Under the pieces are notes generated by a model. It was not told the DNA's origin, searched no databases, and saw only the letters and a program-made list of their open reading frames with translations. This document shows positions 18,947-29,543 of a stretch of DNA of 64,000 bases, in pieces. A program made the position numbers and the translations under genes. The first letter of the stretch is position 1, and each line of letters starts with the position of its first letter. Origin of the DNA: Psychromonas ossibalaenae ATCC BAA-1528 (lineage in GTDB: Bacteria > Pseudomonadota > Gammaproteobacteria > Enterobacterales > Psychromonadaceae); NCBI RefSeq assembly GCF_000381745.1, contig NZ_KB906969.1:1-64000 (forward strand), in the 5' to 3' direction.

Positions 18947-20059
18947 ATGATAAAAAATAGAAAAACGTTAACCTCTGCTGCCTTAGCTATAACTGCTTTA
19001 GTACTGTTGGGATGCGGAGACAAACAAGATAATCCGGATCAAGAATTACTACGCCCTGTACGTACAGCATTAGCAACAGAAGCTCCGCAAGGACTGGAGC
19101 TGCGTTTCGCAGGAACGATAGATTCAGCGTCTACAACCGCACTTAGTTTTCGTGTCGGCGGCACTATTCATCATTTTCCTGTAACAGTAGGGGCAAAGTT
19201 AAAACATGGGGATCTTATCGCTCAGCTTGATACAGCAGACCTAAACTTAAACTTAGAAAGAAGCAAAGCAGAACTTGCAGAATCCCATACTATTTTAGCC
19301 GCCAATCAGAGTCGTTTTAACCGCTTTTCCGATTTACATGCTCGACAGGCTCTTTCAGCAATGGACTATGATCTGGTAAAAGCCGAATATGAAGCTAGTT
19401 TAGCCCAGGTATCCCAAGCCGAAAAAGCCGTTGATTTAAGCCTGCGGCAAGTGAGCTATGCCAAACTAGCTGCTCCTGCAGATGGCTGTTATCTGTCTTC
19501 TACTAATGCTTCCGTAAATGAGAATATCAGTGCCGGCCACCGTATTGCCACATTAAACTGCGGCAATACAATGGAAATCACCTCAATTGTTTCAGGCGCA
19601 GTAGCAAACTTAATCACACTCGGGCAAAAAGTTGAAGCTATTATCAAGACGACTAAGGAGACCAGAGTAAATGCCACCATTACAGAAATAGGCCTAAGTT
19701 CAACGACAAGCGGTTTATACTTTGTCACCGCACAACTCGACCAGTCACAAGCGAATATCCGACCAAGTATGGCAGCTGAACTGCTGCTCAACAAAAGCTT
19801 CAATGATATAGAAAGCAGTGTGTGGGTACCTATGGTAAGTATTAATGAAGATCAAGGCGCACATTATGTGATGACCTTTGAAAGCGAAGACGGCATAAAT
19901 GGAATTGTACATAAAACCCCTGTTGAGGTCGGAAAATTCTCTCAAGGTTTTTTCCAAGTTAATAGCGGACTAGAAGTAGGGCAACATGTAATAACAGCAG
20001 GGTTAAGCCATATTTATGACGGGCTAAAAGTTAAGTTGTTAGTCGAGGATAATAAATAA
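18947..20059 (+). CDS. RND efflux periplasmic adaptor (membrane fusion lipoprotein)
   Basis: Links an inner-membrane RND pump to an outer-membrane channel. The chosen start at 18947 gives a lipoprotein signal with lipobox LLGC (Cys23); the longer frame from 18884 adds an odd hydrophobic leader and is not favoured. A biotinyl-lipoyl-like half-motif (HFPVTVGAKLKHGDLIAQLD) follows, then a helical hairpin (about 75-140), a second lipoyl half (LAAPADGCYL), and beta-barrel and membrane-proximal domains. The length of about 370 is typical. Its stop overlaps the pump start by one base (TAATG), which implies translational coupling. No outer-membrane channel gene is attached, so a channel encoded elsewhere, such as TolC, must be used. 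Substrates are not predictable. Confidence 0.88.
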   Translation: MIKNRKTLTSAALAITALVLLGCGDKQDNPDQELLRPVRTALATEAPQGLELRFAGTIDSASTTALSFRVGGTIHHFPVTVGAKLKHGDLIAQLDTADLNLNLERSKAELAESHTILAANQSRFNRFSDLHARQALSAMDYDLVKAEYEASLAQVSQAEKAVDLSLRQVSYAKLAAPADGCYLSSTNASVNENISAGHRIATLNCGNTMEITSIVSGAVANLITLGQKVEAIIKTTKETRVNATITEIGLSSTTSGLYFVTAQLDQSQANIRPSMAAELLLNKSFNDIESSVWVPMVSINEDQGAHYVMTFESEDGINGIVHKTPVEVGKFSQGFFQVNSGLEVGQHVITAGLSHIYDGLKVKLLVEDNK

Positions 20060-23000
20060 TGAATATCACGACTCTGGCCTTACGAAAGCAGCAGCTGATG
20101 ATACTGTTGATTTTCGCATCACTTGTCGCGGGCGTCTTTGCGTTTTTAAATATTCCTCAAGCGCAGGATCCTGGTTTTCCTATTCGAACAGCACAAGTCG
20201 TTACTACGTTTAACGGTGCATCACCACAACGAGTCGAAGAACTGGTAACTGACAAAATTGAAACAGCGATTCAGGAAATGCCTGAATTGGAAGGTATCAG
20301 CAGCCAGTCTAAAAATGGTGTTTCAATTATTAGTGTTGATATTCAAGATCAATATAAAGATCTTCGCCCAATTTGGGACAGCTTGCGCCGTAAAGTTGAT
20401 GCGGTTCAAAACGAGCTGCCTGAAGGTGCCGGACGCTCCGTTGTCAATGATGAATATGGTGATGTCTTCGGTATCGTTATCTCAATTGTGGCTGATGATT
20501 ATGAATACAAAGATAAACAAGAGATTGCCGACCAGGTTCGTGATAAATTTCTGAGAGTTCCGCAAGTTGGTAAAGTAGATATTTATGGAGAACAGGCTGA
20601 AAAAATCTATATCGAATATGATAACAGCCGACTAAAAGCACTTAACATTACGCCAACTTACATCGCTCAGTTTCTACAAAATAAAAATGTAATCCTATCA
20701 GGTGGTCAGTGGGAAACGCCCAGCGAAGTGGTTAATATAGAACCAAGCGGCAACTTAGAATCTGTAGATGCACTCAAAAAAACCTACATCCCATTACCAA
20801 ATTCAAGCGAGGTACTGCCGCTTGAAAATATTGCTCATGTATATCGAGGCTACGAGAATCCAGCACGCAGCTTAGTACATACCAATGGCTCACCAAGCCT
20901 CACCATTGCTATCTCAATGGTTGACGGCGGTAATATCATCAAACTGGGTGAAGATATTCAAGCGCAGCTCGATGAGTTTTTAGGCGTATATCCGTGGGGG
21001 GTAGACTTCGAAGTCATCTCTTTTCAACCTAAACTCGTTGCTGATACAGTAGACAGTTTTATGAGTAATCTGCTGCAGGCAGTCATTGTGGTTTCTGCCG
21101 TCATGCTCATAACACTCGGCTATCGAACCGGCATGATTGTCTCGAGTCTTATTCCGGTAACGATCGCGGCAACTGTCGCTATTATGTACTGGGCAGGGAT
21201 CGGTCTTGATCAGGTCTCACTTGCGGCGTTGATGATTGCGCTTGGTATGCTTGTCGATAACTCTATCGTGATGTCTGAAGGCATTATGACGCGGATGGAG
21301 CAAGGTGAAAAACCCTTTGATGCCTCCGTTAATACTGCAAATGAACTTAAAATTTCACTTCTCACTTCGTCATTAACGACTTCAGCAGCTTTCTTACCTA
21401 TTTTTTTAGCAGAGTCTACGACAGGGGAATATACTGCACCATTATTCACAGTGGTAACAATCACACTACTCGCATCTTGGTTCTTCGCTGTAACAATGAT
21501 CCCTATGTTATGTATGCTGTTCCTAAAAGTGAAGCTTAAGAAAAAAAATAAATCCAATACTGAGACGGAAAAAACAACATTGGATAAAGTGGAAAATATT
21601 TATGCCTCTCTGCTGCAGAAAGTGCTTAACTGGCGCTGGACCTCGCTGGCGAGTATCGGGCTGGTATTTATACTCGCGTTATATAGCTTTCGGTTTGTAC
21701 CGGTTATTTTCTTTCCTCCTTCAGAAGCACCTACGTTTAAGCTAGAGCTCGAGCTGCCGACAGGATCCCCCATTGCACGAACTCAAGAGGTGGTAAGCAG
21801 TATAGAGAGCTACCTTAGTTCCCTGACTGATGATGGTGAAAATTCAATGGGCTTAGTCAATTGGTCAGCGTTCATCGGTAATGGCGGCCCTCGTTATGTG
21901 CTGTCACATTCTACCAAGCCGGCTAGCCCAAACTATTCTGTATTTATCTTAAATACGAAAACAGGTGACGATGTCGAGCCCTTAATGAAGGCACTTGATC
22001 AACACATTTTTAGAAACTATCCCGATGTCAGCTATATGACGCGTAAAATTGAAAATGGTGCGGCTATCAAAAACCCAATCGAAGTTCGTATCATGGGAGA
22101 TGACAGTGAAACACTTTTGGGGATAGCCGGGACAGTAAAACAACAATTAAACTCAATAAAAGGTGTTAAAGGCATCAGCGACGACTGGGGTCTAAAAGCT
22201 AAGACTTATGCGGTACAAATTAATGAGGCAGAAGCACAGCGGTTAGGCATCACAAATAGTGATATTGCGGTGAATCTTCAAGCAAGCAGCAGCGGCTTAA
22301 AAGTTTCTGATTACCGTGAAGGTGAGGATATTATTCCTATCGTCATGCAGGCTAAGTCGAGAACCTCAAATTATATTGAGCGCCCTACCAGCGTTAATAT
22401 GATGATTCACGATGGCAGCTTTGTACCGATGGGGGCAGTAGTCACGCCTGATATAAAATGGGAACCGGCAGTCATTCCACGCCGCGATCGACAAAAAGCG
22501 ATCAGCGTGGCAGCAGGAATAGATTTTGATATGACTGCTGCTCAAGTAAACCGCAAGCTCGTGCCATGGTTAACTGAGCAGGCAAAAACATGGCCTACAG
22601 GTTATCGTTGGGAACTCGGGGGCGTTGCGGAATCATCAGGTCAAGCAAATAAGTCTATCTTCGAAAAACTCCCAATCGGGTTTATCATTATTCTTATATT
22701 ACTTATGGCTCAATTTAATTGTGTACGTAAATCTGCCATTATCTTAATGACTATTCCATTAGGCTTGATTGGAGTCTCATTCGGCTTAAATGTGATGGGA
22801 TCGTATATTGGTTTCATGACCATTTTAGGTATCATTTCACTTGCTGGTATTGTTATTAATAACGCAATCGTATTAATAGATCGTATTGATTATGAGAAAA
22901 ATGAAAATGGTTACTCGCCTTATTATGCCATTGTTGAAGCAGCAAAAAGACGGATGAGACCAATATTACTCACCACGGCGACAACTGTTGTGGGAATGAT

Positions 23001-23145
23001 TCCACTGTACTTAGGTGGAGGAGTCATGTGGGAACCAATGGCTGTTGCCATTATCTTTGGTCTTCTTGGCGCGACAGTATTAACACTGGGCGTTGTCCCG
23101 CTGTTATATTCAATCTTATTCCGTGTAAACACGAAAACCGCATAA
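20059..23145 (+). CDS. RND-family efflux permease
   Basis: A proton-driven inner-membrane exporter of the AcrB/HAE1 type, 1028 residues, with the usual two repeats of six helices and two large periplasmic loops. The start (LALRKQQLMILLIFASLVAGVFAF) is transmembrane helix 1. The helix 4 proton-relay region reads ALGMLVDNSIVMSEG, with Asp then Asn where AcrB has Asp-Asp; this variant is found in several HAE1 subfamilies. The second half has IISLAGIVINNAIVLIDRI. It overlaps the adaptor gene by one base. Substrate specificity is unknown. Confidence 0.92.
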   Translation: MNITTLALRKQQLMILLIFASLVAGVFAFLNIPQAQDPGFPIRTAQVVTTFNGASPQRVEELVTDKIETAIQEMPELEGISSQSKNGVSIISVDIQDQYKDLRPIWDSLRRKVDAVQNELPEGAGRSVVNDEYGDVFGIVISIVADDYEYKDKQEIADQVRDKFLRVPQVGKVDIYGEQAEKIYIEYDNSRLKALNITPTYIAQFLQNKNVILSGGQWETPSEVVNIEPSGNLESVDALKKTYIPLPNSSEVLPLENIAHVYRGYENPARSLVHTNGSPSLTIAISMVDGGNIIKLGEDIQAQLDEFLGVYPWGVDFEVISFQPKLVADTVDSFMSNLLQAVIVVSAVMLITLGYRTGMIVSSLIPVTIAATVAIMYWAGIGLDQVSLAALMIALGMLVDNSIVMSEGIMTRMEQGEKPFDASVNTANELKISLLTSSLTTSAAFLPIFLAESTTGEYTAPLFTVVTITLLASWFFAVTMIPMLCMLFLKVKLKKKNKSNTETEKTTLDKVENIYASLLQKVLNWRWTSLASIGLVFILALYSFRFVPVIFFPPSEAPTFKLELELPTGSPIARTQEVVSSIESYLSSLTDDGENSMGLVNWSAFIGNGGPRYVLSHSTKPASPNYSVFILNTKTGDDVEPLMKALDQHIFRNYPDVSYMTRKIENGAAIKNPIEVRIMGDDSETLLGIAGTVKQQLNSIKGVKGISDDWGLKAKTYAVQINEAEAQRLGITNSDIAVNLQASSSGLKVSDYREGEDIIPIVMQAKSRTSNYIERPTSVNMMIHDGSFVPMGAVVTPDIKWEPAVIPRRDRQKAISVAAGIDFDMTAAQVNRKLVPWLTEQAKTWPTGYRWELGGVAESSGQANKSIFEKLPIGFIIILILLMAQFNCVRKSAIILMTIPLGLIGVSFGLNVMGSYIGFMTILGIISLAGIVINNAIVLIDRIDYEKNENGYSPYYAIVEAAKRRMRPILLTTATTVVGMIPLYLGGGVMWEPMAVAIIFGLLGATVLTLGVVPLLYSILFRVNTKTA

Positions 23146-23175
23146 CGTCTTAAAATATTTACTCAAGGTCGTTAA

Positions 23176-23209
23176 TAAAAAATCCCGTAAAGTAGTAGTA
23201 CTTTACGGG
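23176..23209 (-). terminator. Strong hairpin after the RND permease gene
   Basis: A perfect 11-bp stem CCCGTAAAGTA (23184-23194 with 23199-23209) has loop GTAG. The T-run lies on the minus side (A-run 23176-23182 on +), so it would work best against leftward transcription, though it may also end the efflux mRNA. A related CCCGTAA hairpin terminates groEL at 27775-27799. Confidence 0.7.
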
Positions 23210-23369
23210 CTTAATCAAACCTTGTTAGCTACTATGAAATAATCAGAGCCTGATTTTACACCATACCTGCCAGAAAATGCCAATCAATTGATTTTAAACA
23301 AAAATACAGACAGAATGGTTAAGTATGAGGCTAAACTCCAAGCTTTGTATCCCTATACGCCTTGTAAAA

Positions 23370-23785
23370 CTACAAATTGGAAGCCAAATTCGCTATATCA
23401 CTACATTTTAATAATCGTTTAAATAAACGTACGGCAGCCCCTTTACCCTTGTGTTTTTGCACTAAAATATCAATTTTATCGCCACCTGAATCTACTGCTG
23501 GCAAAAGATAATGTAAAACGTCATTTATTTTTATAAAACTTTATCCAGATACTATGTATCACTAAGCTAACCACGGTTCTTTTTATTTGGCAGCCGTAAA
23601 TAGCACCGTATTTTTATACCACTAACGAACCGTTTCATAAATGACAACAACTTCCCTGCTACAAGCAATTCTTTAATATCACGCAAGCTAAGTATAAAGC
23701 GGTGATAAAGCCAAACTGCATGGTTGATAATTTGAATTGGGCAACGACAACCTGCATTTTCCATGCTGTTTGGGTATATCATCAA
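23370..23785 (-). pseudogene. Degenerate IS6-family transposase fragment
   Basis: Read leftward from about 23785, the sequence gives CPIQIINHAVWLYHRF then LSLRDIKELLVA, the characteristic N-terminal part of IS6-family (DDE) transposases. After a frameshift near 23655 the homology goes on with VVVIYETVR, KEPWLA, VLHYLLPAVDSGG, DILVQKHKGKGAAVRLFKRL and a stop at 23370. At least four in-frame stops interrupt it, and the C-terminal third is missing. The parts seen match the helix-turn-helix and the first catalytic Asp region of the family. No terminal inverted repeats were found. It is a mobile-element scar and cannot be functional. Confidence 0.8.
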
Positions 23786-24204
23786 TACAATTAAAAATTG
23801 ATAACCGCTCAGCAGAAGGGACTCCCACAGTCTTTATCATCAACGGTAGGCAGATCTTATTTTCTTGACCAAAAACAAAAACTATGCAAAACCATAAGAC
23901 TCTAGCTCATACCTGTAGGGTATTTATCCCTCAAAAACTCAAAAGTTGGTATCTGTCTCCTTCAGAAAATACTTAGGTAAATATCCCATTAATTAGCCAA
24001 AAGAAAAAATTTAAAACTTCAGGGCTAGAGGCTATTTTGCTTCAACAGTTGGCTTATATGAAGAATGGTTCTAGATTATATTAGAAACCAAGGCCAATAG
24101 AATGAACACAGAGAATAGCTAAAGTATAACTTTAGTCCTTTGAGAGCAGAATCAATAAACCTCCGGCTTTACCGACAGTAAGTTAACTAAGAGGATCATC
24201 TAAG

Positions 24205-24705
24205 ATGAATCAAGTTAAATTCAGTCTTTTTGTTTACTGCCTCATATTTTTAGTCTCCTTCTTCGATATTGTTATGGATTGGAAAACAATGGGAGGATTA
24301 AATTCACATATTCTCGTTGAAGTATTATCAGGAGTAATTGCTTTAGCGGCGTTTACCATTTTGTTTATATGGGATTTAAAAAAGAATAAACAGATGATTG
24401 TGCTCAAAAGTAGTTTAACCAATACCGAAAAGCAGTTAAGTGCTTCCCAGCTCCAAACCAAGAAATTAATAGGGGAATTATCTAAAATAATTCAAATTCA
24501 GTTTGATGAATGGAAGTTAACTAAAAGTGAAAAAGAGGTCGCTTTGCTGTTATTAAAAGGCTTAACATTGGATGAAATTGCAGGGATGCGCGAGACACGT
24601 GAAAAAACGGTACGCCAACAAGCGTCTAATCTATACAAAAAAGCCAGCATCGCTGGCCGGTATGAATTAGTCGCTTATTTTTTTGAAGATCTACTGATTA
24701 CTTAA
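24205..24705 (+). CDS. Membrane-anchored LuxR-type HTH protein
   Basis: A 166-residue protein with two predicted transmembrane helices (about 6-24 and 36-58), a helical/coiled-coil linker (about 60-100) and a C-terminal LuxR/GerE-type DNA-binding domain (about 106-166). The domain contains LTKSEKEVALLLLKGLTLDEIA and REKTVRQQASNLYKKASIAGR. It has no receiver or autoinducer-binding domain, so it would bind DNA from the membrane. It converges on the sulfide dehydrogenase-like pair and lies between two mobile-element relics. A role in controlling that pair is a guess from proximity. The start ATG is preceded by GAGGATC about 9 bases upstream. Confidence 0.75.
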   Translation: MNQVKFSLFVYCLIFLVSFFDIVMDWKTMGGLNSHILVEVLSGVIALAAFTILFIWDLKKNKQMIVLKSSLTNTEKQLSASQLQTKKLIGELSKIIQIQFDEWKLTKSEKEVALLLLKGLTLDEIAGMRETREKTVRQQASNLYKKASIAGRYELVAYFFEDLLIT

Positions 24706-24784
24706 TCTAAATGGAATCTCCCCTGCAGGGGGAATATACCAAATAGTTTGAATATAAAGAAAGGTTCAAAATTAATTGCCGATA

Positions 24785-26050
24785 TCACCCAAAGGTATCG
24801 TCAAACAAATTGCCTGCCCAATTAAACATCTCATTGTAATTATCTGCACTCGGTAACCCAGATGCAGGGTAACCAGCCCCAGGAACCAGCTGCATTTGTT
24901 TAGTCTCCGTATTGTATTCATATACAGCCGTCAGCCAACTAGCTTGGGTAGATGACACAGGGCTATAACAAGCCGAGTTTGTTTTGGGCTCTGGATCTAT
25001 TTGCAAGCCTTGCAATGAACGTAATATTGCATCTGCACACACTTTCGCTTCCGAGTTCCCCATATGACCGGCTTTTGGTTGAGCAGTTCCTTGTGAGTCA
25101 CCAATAATATGAATGTTACTTGCAAGGGTTGATTCATAATTCAATGGATTGACTGGCGCCCAATTTCCTATGTTTAAAGATGCATCAAAAATAATTTTTC
25201 CCGCTTTATGATTTGGAATGACATTCAATACTTTTGGGTTTAACGTATTTATTCCATTTATGGGATCATCATTTTCAATAAAAGTAACACTGCGAGTATT
25301 TGAATCGACACTTTGCACCACGGCATTAGGTCGATAAATAATTCCATAACCTTCAAACTGGGCATGGAACATCTCAGTTTCTACCGTTATATTTGCGTTA
25401 GCATCCAAAACAGTAACCACACAATTTGAAAAACCTTTGCTGTTTTTTAAATAATCAGCCACTACACAGGCGCGTTCATATGGTCCTGGAGGGCAACGAT
25501 AAGGCGATGCAGGTATCGTCATTACAAAGTGGTCACCATCAACCAATTCATCTACTTGAGTTTTTAATAGATTCGTTTGCACACCCGCTTTCCAAGCATG
25601 TGGAACTTTGCTTGAATCTAAACCAGGGATGTCAATAAAATCGATGCCCGGTGCTAAAATCAATCGATCATAACTTAGTGTACGACCATTACCGAGTGTC
25701 ACAACTTGACCTGTTTTATCAATGGAATCAACAGTAGTGTGAATCATATTGATTGCATATTTAGCACTGTGGCTGACATAGTTAAACTCTAAATTTTGGG
25801 TTGTTTTTTGGCCATTCAACACCAGGCTACTCAAGATGGGTGATATATAGGTTGGGTTTGGCTCAATCAATGTGACTTCAACAGCTAAACCTCCCCATAT
25901 TTTTAAATATTTGGCAGCGGCTGCTCCAGAAAACCCACCACCAACAACAACCACATGTGGGATCGCTGCAGCTCTAACCATTTGAGGAATCAATAACGCA
26001 GCCGTTCCAAAACCCATTGCCTTTAATAATATTCTACGTGAAATAATCAT
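24785..26050 (-). CDS. Flavocytochrome c sulfide dehydrogenase-like flavoprotein
   Basis: An FAD oxidoreductase of the FccB/SoxF family, which oxidises sulfide in the periplasm and hands electrons to a cytochrome c. The N-terminus SRRILLKAMGFGTAALLIP is a twin-arginine-type export signal. The FAD-binding motif VVVGGGFSGAAAAKYL and IEPNPTYISP follow. CPPGPYERAC holds the first redox Cys (about residue 186), and NSACYS holds the second (about 361). Their spacing of about 175 agrees with the known family disulfide. Other family marks are APGIDF and HAWKAG. The cytochrome gene ends 3 bases before its start, so the two form one unit. The true substrate (sulfide or another sulfur species) is inferred from family only. 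Confidence 0.87.
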   Translation of the reverse strand: MIISRRILLKAMGFGTAALLIPQMVRAAAIPHVVVVGGGFSGAAAAKYLKIWGGLAVEVTLIEPNPTYISPILSSLVLNGQKTTQNLEFNYVSHSAKYAINMIHTTVDSIDKTGQVVTLGNGRTLSYDRLILAPGIDFIDIPGLDSSKVPHAWKAGVQTNLLKTQVDELVDGDHFVMTIPASPYRCPPGPYERACVVADYLKNSKGFSNCVVTVLDANANITVETEMFHAQFEGYGIIYRPNAVVQSVDSNTRSVTFIENDDPINGINTLNPKVLNVIPNHKAGKIIFDASLNIGNWAPVNPLNYESTLASNIHIIGDSQGTAQPKAGHMGNSEAKVCADAILRSLQGLQIDPEPKTNSACYSPVSSTQASWLTAVYEYNTETKQMQLVPGAGYPASGLPSADNYNEMFNWAGNLFDDTFG

Positions 26051-26053
26051 CTG

Positions 26054-27082
26054 TTAATCCTCCTCTTCAGAACTTGGCTGGGTTGCTAACCACTCGGCTA
26101 ATACTATTATTTCTGCATTACTGTAACCGTGTGCTTGCGCTTCCATAATCGGTTCATCTTCTTCACCCGACTTAAACTCCTGCATCTCTTCTACGGTTTC
26201 AGAAACTGATTCACCTGTTATGCTGTCCCAGTCATTGGTTGAGTTTCCGTTCGTACCATGGCACTGGAAGCACTGTGAAGCGAGTAAACGACCAACTTTT
26301 GGTGTATATTCGCTAACAGGCGAGTAATATGGTATTTCCTCATCGTCATTATCTTCGATTTCATCCACATCTTTGATTCCATCGTTATCGTCATCGGTAT
26401 CGTATTGATCATCTACACCATCATCGTCATGGTCGTTATCGTCGATGTCATCAATATCTTTGATACCATCGTTATCATCATCTAAGTCTTCACGGTTAAA
26501 CTCACCATCGTTGTCATCATCTTCGTAGACATTCGGAATACCGTCATTATCACTGTCTAACACATCCAGCGTGACGATGACTGTCTGAGCACCGGCAGGG
26601 AAATCCACAGAAATCACAAGTGGTGTATCCACCACACTATCTCCATTAGCATCGATAATGCCTGTTGAATCTATCTCGAGTGGTACGTAACCTAAATTCA
26701 AGTTAACGGATGTATTGAAAAGAGAACTAGTAACACCATATGACTCAATAACAATTGGTGTAATTATTTGATTTTCTTCGCCTTTATTGGTAGTCATTAC
26801 TAAATGACAGTTCAAGCGAGAGGGAATGGTCAAACTAAATGAATGCTCAGTGGAACCGTCATCTATAGAATTAGCTGAAGAGTAACTGCCATCACTACAA
26901 AAGCCTTCAATAAAGGTGCCGGGTACTGTCCCGCTAACAATAGAGGTTGAAGATGCAGTACCTCCCACTGGATTAGAATCACCACCACCACCACCACCAC
27001 CACCACCATCACCACCACCACAGCCTGCTAACAACAATGCAGCAGATAAGCTAGTGAACATAAAAAATCGATGAGTTATCAT
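26054..27082 (-). CDS. Cytochrome c lipoprotein with Asp-rich calcium-binding-type repeats
   Basis: The predicted electron-accepting partner of the flavoprotein. A lipoprotein signal (LLLAGC, Cys21) is followed by a poly-Gly tract and a beta-type domain (about 45-170). An Asp-rich segment (about 175-245) comes next, with repeated DDDNDGI units of the thrombospondin type 3/EF-hand-like kind. The C-terminal class I cytochrome c has heme motif CFQCH (271-275) and a probable Met ligand in EPIMEAQA (near 312). The cytochrome part resembles FccA-type subunits (FQCHG-NGNS, FKSGE). Combining a surface-type lipoprotein, calcium-binding repeats and a monoheme domain is not the usual FccA layout. +2 Gly predicts outer-membrane sorting. 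It is the first gene of a two-gene unit. Confidence 0.82.
   Translation of the reverse strand: MITHRFFMFTSLSAALLLAGCGGGDGGGGGGGGGDSNPVGGTASSTSIVSGTVPGTFIEGFCSDGSYSSANSIDDGSTEHSFSLTIPSRLNCHLVMTTNKGEENQIITPIVIESYGVTSSLFNTSVNLNLGYVPLEIDSTGIIDANGDSVVDTPLVISVDFPAGAQTVIVTLDVLDSDNDGIPNVYEDDDNDGEFNREDLDDDNDGIKDIDDIDDNDHDDDGVDDQYDTDDDNDGIKDVDEIEDNDDEEIPYYSPVSEYTPKVGRLLASQCFQCHGTNGNSTNDWDSITGESVSETVEEMQEFKSGEEDEPIMEAQAHGYSNAEIIVLAEWLATQPSSEEED
26980..27021. repeat. Trinucleotide (ACC)n microsatellite
   Basis: A run of ACC triplets, broken once, encodes the poly-Gly tract just after the lipidated Cys of the cytochrome lipoprotein. Slippage would change the number of Gly residues and keep the frame. Confidence 0.85.
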
Positions 27083-27229
27083 TAATGACTCCTACTGATT
27101 TGTTTATTGATTGTAGGTTCCAGTTAGGCTCAAAACCTGCAGCCCCCTGAATCTATTTTGCGACATAAATATTAAAATATAAGTGAACTCTCTTCACTAG
27201 AACAGAGGACATATGTCTTGTTTTTAGTT

Positions 27230-27681
27230 TCTAATGAGATTTTTTTGGGGAAGGAGCTTCCTATACCAGAAATGGGGATATATGAATGTATTCAGGTCAA
27301 GTTCATCGGGCTTAACTATTGCTGCCCTATGTTTAACTTTTGGCAATGGCTTTAATATATCGCTCAACGGCCCCCTTAGGCTGGGTTACTTAGCGTTAAC
27401 CTATGCACCAGCAAATAACCAGACACTCGATTTATTACCGCTAATATATTAGGTGCCTTTTTAGGCGCACCAACCGCTTCAATGGCTAACATTAATTCCG
27501 AAATATGCCCTGCATTTATCTCTTCAATATGTAGATTACTTATACATTTAGAGCCAAGTTGTAACCATCGTTTAACTCTACGGCATGATCTTCTGAGCAA
27601 GAGTCTTTTTTGTTGTTCCCACCTGAACGTTTTACCATCAGGAGCGGATATATTTTTAACTTCTTGCACGGTTAAAACCAT
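27230..27681 (-). pseudogene. Degenerate tyrosine integrase (prophage/island type)
   Basis: From 27681 leftward the sequence reads VLTVQEVKNISAPDGKT, like the N-terminal domain of P4-type integrases. After divergence it continues with IEEINAGHISELMLAIEAVG, KAPNILAVINRVSGYLLVHR and LTLSNPA, which match the core-binding domain (IEARGA...RNPA in relatives). A frameshift then gives KGAVERYIKAIAK, the expected next block. Several stops follow, and the catalytic domain with the Arg-His-Arg-Tyr residues is missing. It marks an old island or prophage next to groEL. No adjacent tRNA or attachment repeats were found. Confidence 0.7.
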
Positions 27682-27767
27682 ACCTCCAGATAAAAAATCA
27701 ATCGATTAGGCAAAATGGTATAAGTCGGCACACAACAATTATGAAATGCTTTAGGAAGTGAAGTCAA

Positions 27768-27799
27768 TAAAAAAGCCCGTAAACTATAAGCTTACGGGC
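27768..27799 (-). terminator. groEL terminator
   Basis: An 8-bp stem GCCCGTAA/TTACGGGC (27775-27782, 27792-27799) is followed on the minus strand by a T-run (A-run 27769-27774 on +), about 35 bases past the groEL stop. Confidence 0.85.
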
Positions 27800-27833
27800 C
27801 TTTCTAGGAAGTGCTACTATTTAGGCAATACGT

Positions 27834-29516
<1,683 letters not shown>

Positions 29517-29543
29517 CTATTAAGAAAGCGTGCTGCAGTATTC

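Larger units (their letters stand above)
23146..24204. other. 1.06-kb gene-poor region with a transposase relic
   Basis: This region between the efflux operon and the LuxR-type gene holds a strong hairpin (23184-23209), the decayed IS6 transposase (23370-23785) and otherwise AT-rich sequence with no supported gene. Confidence 0.6.
27083..27833. other. 750-bp region upstream of the cytochrome operon, with an integrase relic
   Basis: Contains the promoter area of the cytochrome-flavoprotein pair (27083-27230), a decayed integrase (27230-27681) and the groEL terminator (27768-27799). No intact gene was found. Confidence 0.6.

Noticed and set aside
23240-23800. Intact insertion sequence
   Set aside because: Transposase is frameshifted, interrupted by stops and truncated, with no inverted ends found.
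26980-27021. Possible CRISPR-like or regulatory repeat
   Set aside because: A simple trinucleotide run coding poly-Gly; no spacers.
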